64,000 nucleotides of DNA from Nothophaeocryptopus gaeumannii (lineage: Eukaryota; Ascomycota; Dothideomycetes; Mycosphaerellales; Mycosphaerellaceae), in NCBI GenBank assembly GCA_031771865.1, contig JASISA010000022.1, positions 186,001 through 250,000 of the forward strand, written 5' to 3'. Of the stretch, positions 12,457 to 22,210 are shown piece by piece (position 1 is the first letter of the stretch; each line of letters starts with the position of its first letter). The translations under genes were made by a program, and so were the position numbers. Below the pieces are notes generated by a model. That model ran no database searches. It had not been told where the DNA came from and worked only from the letters and a program-made list of their open reading frames with translations.

Positions 12457-15400
12457 ATGTCCAGGGAAAACAGCGGCTCTTCGAAACGCGACTCCGGCAT
12501 TGGCCTGAATGGTCTCGTGCATCGAATATCCCTGAAGCGAGCAGCGTCTGCTGGTCGTCGTTCAGCAGCGTATAACCCGGACAACATCATGGCTCCTGTC
12601 TACAGACTCGTACGTCACCTTCCGTTTCCCTTCCTGACCCTGTCCTCCACAGCTCTTCTGTCTTCCGATCCAATTTATTTCACTCGCGGCCAGAAGCGGG
12701 CGCTTGCCGTCACCAATCCCGACCCTCGTTGCAGCGACACCTTCATGACGCTTCTACCAGCGCCGCCTCGCCATTAGAGTTCGCCGTGCCGCAAGATCCA
12801 AGCAACAGTTCCCCAACTCCCTTTGCGCGCCCGCATGTTCCTGCATATCAACCAACCTACCACCCATTTCTTTTGCTTGGCCGATCCGCGTCGCCAGCCA
12901 TGGAGGACAGCTCGCGCGAGTTGCGTTTCAGGGCGTTCAGTTCCGCCTACGAGTACGCACCTAAGCTGACGGCTTTGAAGTACCCGCACCAATCTTCCAA
13001 CGGCAAGCGCGAGCTGCGTGCTATGGAGCGCGAGAACCAGAAGGAACGGCCTCACAGCGGCTCCACGAGTCGCGATCGCAGCAAAATGAACAGCGTCGAC
13101 ACGGCCATCTACGCGCCTGCGATCAATGGCAACACCGACCTCTCCAACGACTCCCAGGCCGAAGACTTCCAGCAGCGATACGACGACCGACGATCGCAGA
13201 CGAATGCCACCGGCACTGTGCACCGGTCAAAGAGTCCACACGTGTTGCCTGATGGCGATCCCGCTCCCAGCTCCCCCGACTTCGAGGGCATGGAAGATGG
13301 CATGGGACAGCTGGGGGCTCCGTCTGAGTTCGCAAAACGTGGGATACACATCCCCACACGGACAAGGTATGAACACAAATGTCAAGCTGGCGTATGACCC
13401 AGGTATTGGGCAAATTGCGCAAATTATAACCGAATGCAAGATCTTCACTGACACGCCAAACAGCAGCAGCAAAGATAAGCGGCAGCAACCGCAGCCTTTC
13501 CCTTCACAACTTCCTCCCCAGCCTTCACTTCCTCCTGGCGCTCGCGAATCCGCTCGGGCTTCCTCGCCGCCGTCTCCAGAAACCGACAACGAGAATGCGT
13601 ATGATCCTGGCGCGCGCAGTAGCGCGGGGTCCGTCTTCTCGCAAGATACAGTGGCAACTTCTATCCACACGTTACCCCCCCTACAAACTAAAGGTCCCGA
13701 CAATGGCGATGCGCAGTATTTGGAGCCTGTGATGGAAGACGACCCTAGATCCTGGGACTTGCTAGCGCCACCCCAAGAAGACCAGGATGTCGGCATGTAC
13801 GCGCTGGAAAAGCGCTCGGAGCAACTGTTCAGCGCTGAACATTTGCGAACCATCTTTGAAGATCCGAAGTTGCTCCTGAAATTCACCGGTTTCTTAAACT
13901 CTCACCGGCCGCAAAGCATCCCTGTCTTGATTTACTACTTGGACGCCTTAAAAGCATTGCGGGCGATCAACTATGCCAATGCGATTGCAGAAGCTCTCGA
14001 GCCGATCAAAGGCCAGGGCTTCACCGAGGAAGCCGCGAAGCTCACACACAACACAGTGCTTGAGGACAAGGCGAATCGCGCATTCGATGTCTTGGTGCAA
14101 GAAGATCTCCCCGCCTACGTGGCGCACATCTGGCTGCAGGTCGTCAGTATCAGTATCCAGAGACGCATTACGGGAACACTTGCGCCACATCTGAGGGAGG
14201 CAAGCGAGGGGTTGGCCGAAGTATTTTGCTTAACCGATCCAAGTAGGGCAGACAATCCAATTGTCTTTGCTTCTGAAGAATTCACGAGGACGACGCAATA
14301 CGGCATGAACTACATCATTGGCAGGAACTGTCGCTTCTTGCAAGGACCACGATCCAGTCCACATTCTGTTCGAAGACTTGCGATTGCTTGTACTGGCGGC
14401 AAAGAGCACACCGAGGTCTTTGTCAATTATCGCAGAGACGGTAGCCCGTTCATGAATCTGTTGATGACCGCGCCGCTCATGGACAGCCGTGGGACAGTCA
14501 GGTACTACATAGGAGCTCAGGTCGACGTCTCCGGTCTGATCAAGGACTGTAGCGAAATGGAAGGCCTGATGAGAATGGTGGATAAAGAGCAGAATGGGAA
14601 ATCTGGTGAAGACGAGGAGTCGGAGCGCAAGGACGAGTTTCAAGAGCTCAGCGAGATGTTCAACGGCGCCGAGCTTGACACCGTACGCAGATTCGGCGGA
14701 CGTATGCACAAAGAATACGTCGATGACAGTGATCGCGATAGCATCCACGGTGGCCGCCCTCGGCTTTTGCTGAAGGATCCGAGTCAGGAGATACTGGACC
14801 GGGAGAAGCGTGCCATATCCGACAGTGCAGCGTCAACCATCCGAGAGCGCGTTAACGGCAAGCTTGAGGGAGTTTACCAGCATGTGAGTTGGACGTCGAC
14901 ATATGGGGCTCCGACGCAAGCGCTAACAGCTTTCTAGTACCTGCTGATCCGACCAGCTCCTTCGCTTCGAATCCTGTTTACGTCTCCTTCTTTACGGGTG
15001 CCCGGGATCCTTCAATCGCCGTTCTTGAATCGCATCGGCGGTAGCAGTCGGGTAAGAGCCGACTTGGGCGCAGCACTTGCAGAGGGACGCGGTGTGACTG
15101 CTAAAATCAGGTGGCTCACTCGCCCAGACGAAGATGGTGAAGGAGAGGGTCGTCCACGCTGGATACACTGCACACCGTTGCTTGGGCACTCTGGTGCAGT
15201 CGGAGTCTGGATGATCGTGCTCGTCGATGAAGAAGGCTCTCTCACTGGCGGAGCATCTGGCAGGCGTTTTAGGCAGGCTCCTCCGGTTTCAGCTACCATT
15301 GGCGGCAAAGAGTGGGATGCTTCGACGTCGAGAGAGCGTACCAAGTATCTGAACGCGTACAGCAAAGAGGATGAACGCAGAGGCGCAGGCAAGCAGCCAG

Positions 15401-15546
15401 AATATGTCCATCGACCTGGAAGCCGCACTGCCATTAACAGTATCTCTGGACCCACGAGTCCCGGACGCAGCCGAGAGAGGAGGCCCGAGGTGCAGCGCGT
15501 GACAAGCGCAAATGCCAGCGAATTCTCGTTTAACTTGAAGGGTTAA
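12457..15546 (+). CDS. RGS-LOV blue-light photoreceptor (BcLOV4-type)
   Basis: Exons 12457-12609, 12735-13366, 13464-14883 and 14938-15546 give 937 residues. An in-frame ATG at 12373 would add 28. The first about 380 residues are disordered. An RGS-like helical domain follows (from LFSAEHLRTIFEDP, about 384). Then comes a LOV domain with the flavin-cysteine motif GRNCRFLQGP; the adduct Cys is residue 551. The flavin-contacting Asn, Asn and Gln are present (NYRRDG, FMNLL, IGAQVDV), so photochemistry should be intact. Residues 736-937 form a conserved C-terminal PAS-like module (PSLRVPGILQSPF, RWIHCTPLLG). Fungal RGS-LOV proteins such as Botrytis BcLOV4 bind anionic membrane lipids under blue light. 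That light-gated recruitment and a link to G-protein signalling are inferred here. Confidence 0.9.
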
Positions 15547-15898
15547 ACTCTCGAGCTGTTCCACTTGCAGCCGCGAGACCCCAGGGCAAGTGGAAGACGA
15601 CTATTGTGTACAGGTGAAGAAGCGAGGCGTTTTTGGTCAATCTTCCTTGCAATAAAGTGCGCAGTCACTCCCTTTATACCCCCAACTGCCTGCTTCGTTG
15701 CGTTTGCGAAATTTTACTGCATCCTTGGACCAAATTTCGTAAGGCAGCTAATGTAGTCGTAGTTGCTACTGATGATGTATAATAGCCCTTAATCGATATT
15801 GCCAGAGACCTAGACTCATCACCTCCCATCATCTTCTGATCCGATACTCAGCAGCGTAAAGGACTGAAGGGACACGGCATGTTCAGCTCCTTCTGGAT
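15547..15898. other. Convergent 3' region
   Basis: 352 bp between the stops of the RGS-LOV and SDR genes, holding both 3' UTRs. An aataaa-like agcaataaagtg stretch at about 15647-15658 could serve the plus-strand gene. No gene is seen. Confidence 0.5.
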
Positions 15899-16724
15899 CT
15901 ACCAGGGCCAGGTGCCTTGATCACTGTCCAGAGTCAAAAACTTCTTGTTCACATTCTCCGCCTCGTCGGTTGCTGCCTTCACAATAGCCTTGGCTCCATC
16001 CTTGGGCGTCTTGGTTCCAATAAATTCATTCAGGTTCGTGTTGCAGAAACCAGGGCACGCGACTGCGACCACGAATCCCTCCCCATTGAGAAGAGACATG
16101 AATGAAATCGCCACTTTGTGGATCGTGGTCTTCGTCACTCTGTACAAGCGCCACTCTTTTGCAGGAGTGTGATTTGGGTGGTTGGAGTTCGAGGAGATTT
16201 CCAGGGATCCGAGACCTGAGCCTACGAAGACGATACGTTTGCCGCCTTGGAGGGCTGATCTGCGGAGGAGGGGAAGGAAGGCTTCGGTTACGACGACTTG
16301 GCCGAAGACATTGGTGTCGAAGTGGCGAGCGTATTGTTCTCGTGTTGTTTTGCCGGCCACGTCGGCGCCGAGCGCGGCGTTGTTGATGAGCTGGATCATG
16401 TTGTCAGTTTTGAGGCACAAAATGAGGGTGTGCAATGGGAGCAGAGCATACGATATCTAACCGGCCATACCTCTTTTCCACTATTGCTGTGGCTGCCTCG
16501 ATGGACTCGTCGGATGTGAGATCCAGCCGAAGGAAATCGAGGTTGTCTTTGTTGATGGAGACCGAGGGGTCGTTGAGGATGTCCTGGACCGCTTTCTTAC
16601 CATTGGCTTCACTCCTGCTCCCAATCAGGACGATGTGTTTGCCTGTCTGGGCGAGATGCCATGCTGTCGCAAATCCAAGTCCTTGGTTAGCACCGGTGAT
16701 TAAGACGATGAGTTTGTCGGACAT
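15899..16724 (-). CDS. Short-chain dehydrogenase/reductase (carbonyl-reductase-like)
   Basis: Exons 16724-16452 and 16390-15899 (61-bp intron, gtatgc...atccag) give 254 residues, the standard classical-SDR size. The join reads RLDI-LINNA. The cofactor motif is TGANQGLG, followed by SRSE, whose Arg suggests NADPH. The structural NNAG motif is NNAA. The catalytic Ser is in VGSGLGS, and Tyr/Lys are in YRVTK. The second exon keeps the carbonyl-reductase-like PGFCNTN loop. The substrate is unknown. The ATG at 16724 is used because it sits directly before the first beta strand (KLIVLITG). An upstream in-frame ATG at 16832 would add 36 unrelated residues. Confidence 0.87.
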
Positions 16725-17401
16725 CTTGGTATTCCACCCAAGCAGTTCTCTTTGCAAGTACCCGATTCGAACGGGGATATCTTGAAGCGTTGCGTTGTTG
16801 GTCGTTTTTGATCTTCCAGAGGCATTGGGCATCCATTTCCCACGTACTTATACGTTTCTTTGAATGTTCAGACTTCATCCTCCGTAGGGTCCACAGGTAA
16901 CGGCTTTACGCAGTCCCAGTGAAGTCCACAAAGGATGTACAGACTGCTGTTAAGTCCGCTTGCTGCAGCCAACCCTGTGCCCGAAGTTGAAGGATTCGCG
17001 AGACCCTTCCTTGCCTGGGTGCTGGGTGCGAGCAGGGGTCTGCATGGCGCGAAAACTAACGTCAAACGTCACGCGTCTCCTTCACTCAACACCATCAACA
17101 TCAACATTAACCTCAACCTAACCATCGACCGCTTGGCTGCATTTCCCCCAGATTTACACAGTTCAGGATTCGGCGACTTGGACGAAGCAATAGAAGCGTG
17201 TCGCATTCGATGTGGCGATGCGTGCACCTCGTAGAGTCTTCTCTAGTCTTCTCCTCGGCGGCCAAGTGTTGCCATGGGATCCGGTGCGGATTCCACCCTC
17301 TGGGGCCACTAGACACAATCCATAATGCAGGCGGATCTGCATCTTGACTTTGCGTAGAGCATCTCTCATTCACACGAAGAATGAGGTGGGCAACGCTCCG
17401 T
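16725..17401. promoter_or_regulatory. Divergent promoter of the SDR and the five-exon orphan gene
   Basis: 677 bp between opposite starts. A run of imperfect aacatcaacattaacctcaa-like hexamers (17092-17125) is the only visible structure. A 99-codon plus-strand frame across it (16935-17234) includes this repeat and has no other support. Confidence 0.5.
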
Positions 17402-19636
17402 ATGGACTCACGAGACGAACCAGCAGGCGTACGCGGAGGATCAACCTCACTGTGGACGACATGTCGGCCTTCCCTCGAGCGTGCACGTCTCGACAACGGG
17501 TTTCGTGAGCGCACTGTGAGACCGTGAAGCAGAATGTACAAACCGAAAGCGCTAGAAGACACTTTCGACGTCCTTGCCTCCGAAGAGCTCGCGGCCTTGC
17601 ACAGCAATCACCAGCTACCTGGCTACTCTGTTCCTCTCGACAAGGGCAGATTTGCTGCCATGCATTGTGTTCACCGCGCTGGACACGATAGCGCTCGTTC
17701 TCCCGCTCATACGCTGCAGTAGCTGGTCATTCTTCGCATTCGAGGCACGAGAAACTGTCCATAACCCTCTCTACGTGAGTGAATGATCCAGATCAAATGT
17801 CCTCACTCAAGCCTCTTCGGTCCTACTCTCCTCAACTATTGAAGATGCGCTCGATCTCACTGTTGAGCAGTGAAGCTGCAGCAGCGGTGGCGTTTGTGTA
17901 ACAGTCCACACCAAAGGGCCCAATAGCGCCCTTCACAACCTCACCTCGAGCTGCAGAACTTTTCCACCTGTTCAGCAACATTCTTCCCCCCAACCACTGC
18001 GAGTTCACACTCTCTCATCTTCAACGCAACATCTACCACGCTTCGGACCTGCATTGGCTACGAAACGCAAGCATCAAGCACAGCATCATCGCAGCAACAG
18101 CCACGAAGGAAGCCGAAGCAGCAGGCTACGATCCCACACACATCACACGTCCCTCGCGAAAGTATCATTTCGACAGACGCATTGAAATTGCAGACACGAC
18201 CAGTTCCACCCAATTTCGAAACTCATCCGACAAGGTAGGTCTCACTTTGCGGCGCGGCGACCGCGGAGCAGGGACAGCTATGGCATCATCCTCTTCACCT
18301 GTAGATAGCTCGTTGGCCAGGCCTCTGATGGGTCTCACTAATCCAGTATCACCATCTCTGGCGAAGTCCCTCGTCGATCGCGGGCATGCCAGAAGCCCAT
18401 TTAACGAGGACGACATCAAATACCGCCTTCGAGTGTACGCTGGCTTGCTCTTGGATCACCAAAACCAGTCGATCAAATACAAGTACTCTGTAAGTGGACT
18501 TTGTTGCGAATGTTGAAAGGTAAATATGGCTAACTTACGGCAGCTTCATGATGACAGGAACACCCTGCTGGCCTTCCTCTTCGCAATCCACCACCAGCCG
18601 CTGCCAGACGATGACGATACCCTGGTCCTTGACGCATTGGGCAATGTAAGTGCAGCCTGGCACAGATCTGCCCAATAACGCTGATGCTGACAGTCGCCAG
18701 GCACCCACTCTACTACCCCTTTGTCACTACCAGGCCATCTACTATGCAATCATCTCTGAACTCTACTACCTCGATGCAGACGTCAGATACCACCTACAGA
18801 ATTCAAATGGCGCCGAAGTTCTTCACCACAGAGGCATCGACTGCCGTAGCGGCCAGGCATTCAACATCATGAATTTCGAGAGGCTAATTGGAGACATCTG
18901 GCGAAATATGATGGATCCGGCGTTGCTAGGGCCGTTGGAAGATGCTGTGCGAGAAGACAACATCGAGAAAGGCTTTCACGACAAGTACGCTGACCATGGA
19001 TACCTCGAGAGATTTCGCAGCTTCCGCACGCATGCATCTGAGCGAGAGTGGGCCGAGCTCTTGGAGCAAACGGACGGCATGGTAGATGTGACTCGCATGC
19101 CCTCCAGCGGCATCAACGACATGCTCTGGCTTAAGTACGCTCCTGCCATCCGCCAAGGACGCGAGGAGCTCTCTGCCGCCACAACGCTTCGCGCCGCTGC
19201 GCCAACGCCAAATCGAGGGCGCTCAAGGGCAGAGAGCAGCACGCTGCTATCAGGAGTTCCGGAGAAAAAGAGAGGAAAGGACACCGTCCCGCTCGACCTG
19301 TACGACGTCCCTGGCGACCGTTTCCCGCCCTTCTCGAGGTCCCAAAGCACCATTGGGCCCTTGGAGCTCGCTCCCTCCTCCTCACCGCCGGCTCTGCCCG
19401 CTTCGCAACCCCGGCAGCGATTCTTCCAAGCGGGTGGGCAGGCCCCACTCTCAGCCCGACCGGAGTGTCCTGCGCCGCCAATGCTGGATGCTACAGTGAC
19501 TGGAGCGAGTCCCTTTCCTCCGCCGGACATGAGCTCAAGGGTGAGTGGGGAGGAAGCTCACTCTTCTCGGTCGCGGTCAAGGAAGGGCAGCGGTAAGCTG
19601 CGCTCGCTGTTCAGTCGCAGCAGCAGCGATGTCTGA
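17402..19636 (+). CDS. Conserved-looking hypothetical protein, five exons
   Basis: Exons 17402-17504, 17605-17774, 17905-18489, 18544-18645 and 18701-19636 are all in frame and give 631 residues. I do not recognise the family. The N-terminal 110 residues include one or two hydrophobic stretches (ITSYLATLFLST, TALDTIALVLPLIRC). A helical core follows, with rare Trp/His-rich segments (NIYHASDLHWLRNASIKH; SELYYLDADVRYHLQ; RLIGDIWRNMMDPALLG). The last about 170 residues are Ser/Pro-rich and end in a basic RSRSRKGSGKLRSLFSRSSS tail. The core codes without gaps over four introns, which argues for a real gene. The first exon is the weakest part. Divergent from the SDR; function unknown. Confidence 0.7.
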
Positions 19637-20332
19637 GCATCTGGAGAGAGTTCCCTGGTCTTGTGAAGATTTTGGAGCCTGTCAATGTTTCGGTGATTGG
19701 AATGGATGATTTGGTTCACGTCCGTTACTTCTCGATTATTATATTGCAGCGCACAGCGGGTTTGAAAGCACATGCGCATGGCTGTAATTGATTGTTTCGG
19801 AGGAAGATAAGTATGCACGCTCGAAGCATTCGTGTTTGTTTTGTGGAATTGGGACGACGCCCCAGTGTCGGCAGAGGAACTCCTCGTCTTGTGAGTGAGT
19901 TTAGAACTGAGAGTGTTGCGGCATGTGAAAACGAAATTTGACAGGGATCGAGTCTAATGAACGATGAGGTCATGTGCGAATCAGCTCAACGGCAGACGGC
20001 AGTGCTGAGCGTGCCGGAAAGTGAGAGTTGCGGCGTTTGGTGGTGGAGGTGATGTTCCCGTTGTGTTGTTGTTATTATTATTGTTGTTCCATGCCCTGCT
20101 GCTGTAGCTGCCGATGATTGAGGACTCAGCCCTTTACTCATGATAGACTGAGACCTAGTATAGACGTGGCCCAGCCAGTCTCCGCCCTGACGAGCTTGTG
20201 TCCCTTGCGCCCACGCCATCCACCCTCTCACCACCCACCACCCACCCACCATGCTGCGGTAGCCCGCCGCCGCCCTCGGACCCGTTGCGAACTTCCCCGA
20301 TGCCACTGGCAGACCACCGATACGATCCCGCC
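19637..20332. other. Upstream region and 5' leader of the AP180 gene
   Basis: Contains a (gtt/att)n triplet tract at 20061-20090 and a C-rich leader near 20215-20260. An in-frame ATG at 20198 would add a 45-residue Pro-rich extension before the ANTH domain. I treat that as leader because the family's start aligns at 20333. Confidence 0.55.
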
Positions 20333-22210
20333 ATGTCCAGCTCCTTCGAGAAAAGCGTCAAGGGCGGAACCAAGGTCAAGCTTGCACCGCCCAAGTCCAA
20401 ATATGTCGAGCACATCCTCCTTGCCACGCAGTCCGGCGAGGCCGGCGTTGCTGAGGTGTTCCGGACCCTCACCCACCGACTCCGCGATTCGACCTGGACG
20501 GTGGCTTTCAAGGCTCTGATTATCGTCCATCTCATGATCAAGGAGGGCGTGCAGGATGTCACACTCCGCTACCTGGCGGTTGCGCCGCGCAATCGCCTGG
20601 CCATCAACAACTTCACCGACGTGCAGACGCAGGGGCAGAACATAAGAGTTTACTCCGAGTATCTGCTGGCCCGCGCGCAGGCATACGAGCGCGCCAAATG
20701 CGATTTTGTGCGCTCGGGGGAGGGCCGCATGAAACGCTTGAACGTAGACAAGGGCCTGCTGCGCGAGACTGAAGTCGTCCAGGATCAAATCAAAGCGCTG
20801 GTCAAGTGTGACCTGCTGCAGAATGACGTGGAGAACGAAATATCCCTCACAGCGTTTCGTCTCCTCACGAGGGACTTGCTAGATCTATACAACGTGGAGA
20901 ATGAGGCGGTCATGAATGTACTCAGTCACTACTTTGAGATGTCCAGACCGGATGCGGAGAGAGCCATCAAGATATACAAGACATTTTGCAAGCAGACAGA
21001 ACAGGTGGTGCAGTATTTGAGCATAGCGCGACAATATGAGTACGCGACACGGCTGGAGATCCCGAAGCTGAAGCACGCGCCAACCAGCCTAGCAGCATCC
21101 TTACAGGAATATCTTGACGATACAGATTTCGAAGTCAATCGGAGGCAATATCTTGCAGAGCAAGGGGGCAGAACATCAACTGGGAAGTCACTCTCGAAGC
21201 CTTCACAGTCAACGTCTCAGAGTGCTGCCAAGACGATGCCGACACCTTTTGACGACATGAAGCCTGGAGCGCAGCTTGCGAGTCAGCCTCCAAAGGGTCC
21301 AGCGCCAGACTTGATCGACTTCTTTGAATCCATAGAGCAGAATCAGCAGACTATGCAGACCAATCCATTCTTACAGCAGCAGCAGCCGCCGCCGCCGCCG
21401 CCGATGCCGATGCCGCAACCGCAACTGACGGAGTTTCAACAAGCCCAGATGCAACAAACGCAAATGACTGGATACCAGCAGCCTCAGGCAACGAATTTCC
21501 AACCTCAATCTGAAATGAGCTATCAGCAGAACGGATATGTTGCTAATGGACCATCGACGAACCCATATGCTCAACAACAGATGCAACAACAAGCGCAGCC
21601 TCAACCTCTGCAAACCCAACCTACGGGATTCGGATTTGGGGGCTACGGGCCGCAGCCAGAGCAACAACAGACGTTCGGCGCTTCCCAACAGATGACGAGT
21701 CCTGTGCAGATGCAGCCCCCAGTTCAGCTGCAACCACAAGCCACTGGATCCACCAACCCTTTCCGGCAATCTATGATGGCTCCAGGCACGGGCGGGACCC
21801 TCAATGGCTCTTTCGGTGGTGGCGCACAGAATCTGAACCGCAAAGGAACAAACCCTTTTGCGAAGAGCACCACACCATCAATACCGGAGAATGGGCCAGC
21901 TGCAGCGACATCGCAACCCTCACCCTTCCTGGTACAACCTGAATTCCAGCAGCAGCATCCACTTCAACCTCAAGCGACAGGAACGAACCCATTCGCGCGA
22001 AACAATGCTGCTTCACAACAACCCACACCCTTGCAGGTACAGCCCACTGGAAGCACCAATCCATTCCGGCAAAGCCAATTTGTCAACCAGCAGACAGGAA
22101 GTGGATGGCAACACGGGCCTCAAGCCACAATGGGAGGGTTGGAGAATCTTGAGACAGTGTCCGTCTTCCCTCGACCAGGGCAGACGACTCAGCAGTCACC
22201 TTGGGGATAG
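20333..22210 (+). CDS. AP180/CALM-type clathrin assembly protein (ANTH domain, Yap1801/2-like)
   Basis: Single exon, 625 residues. The N-terminal about 285 residues form an ANTH domain: SSFEKSVKGGTKVKLAPPKSKY carries the lysines that bind PI(4,5)P2. The ALIIVHLMIKEG helix and the LLDLYNVENEAV, YFEMSRPDAERAIKIYK helices follow. A clathrin-box-like LIDFF appears at the start of the tail. The Gln/Pro-rich tail carries TNPF motifs at least five times plus one TNPY; NPF binds EH domains of Ede1/Pan1-type scaffolds. The role is cargo selection (including v-SNAREs) and coat assembly in early endocytosis. The ATG at 20333 gives the canonical MSSSFEKSV start. Confidence 0.93.
   Translation: MSSSFEKSVKGGTKVKLAPPKSKYVEHILLATQSGEAGVAEVFRTLTHRLRDSTWTVAFKALIIVHLMIKEGVQDVTLRYLAVAPRNRLAINNFTDVQTQGQNIRVYSEYLLARAQAYERAKCDFVRSGEGRMKRLNVDKGLLRETEVVQDQIKALVKCDLLQNDVENEISLTAFRLLTRDLLDLYNVENEAVMNVLSHYFEMSRPDAERAIKIYKTFCKQTEQVVQYLSIARQYEYATRLEIPKLKHAPTSLAASLQEYLDDTDFEVNRRQYLAEQGGRTSTGKSLSKPSQSTSQSAAKTMPTPFDDMKPGAQLASQPPKGPAPDLIDFFESIEQNQQTMQTNPFLQQQQPPPPPPMPMPQPQLTEFQQAQMQQTQMTGYQQPQATNFQPQSEMSYQQNGYVANGPSTNPYAQQQMQQQAQPQPLQTQPTGFGFGGYGPQPEQQQTFGASQQMTSPVQMQPPVQLQPQATGSTNPFRQSMMAPGTGGTLNGSFGGGAQNLNRKGTNPFAKSTTPSIPENGPAAATSQPSPFLVQPEFQQQHPLQPQATGTNPFARNNAASQQPTPLQVQPTGSTNPFRQSQFVNQQTGSGWQHGPQATMGGLENLETVSVFPRPGQTTQQSPWG

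Noticed and set aside
11733..12575. 280-codon plus-strand open frame upstream of the RGS-LOV gene
   Set aside because: Product is Arg/Ser/Pro-rich without any family feature, contains no conserved segment, and runs in another frame over the supported first exon of the photoreceptor gene.
20228..20788. 186-codon minus-strand frame over the AP180 gene
   Set aside because: Lies entirely opposite the ANTH domain coding sequence and has no independent support.
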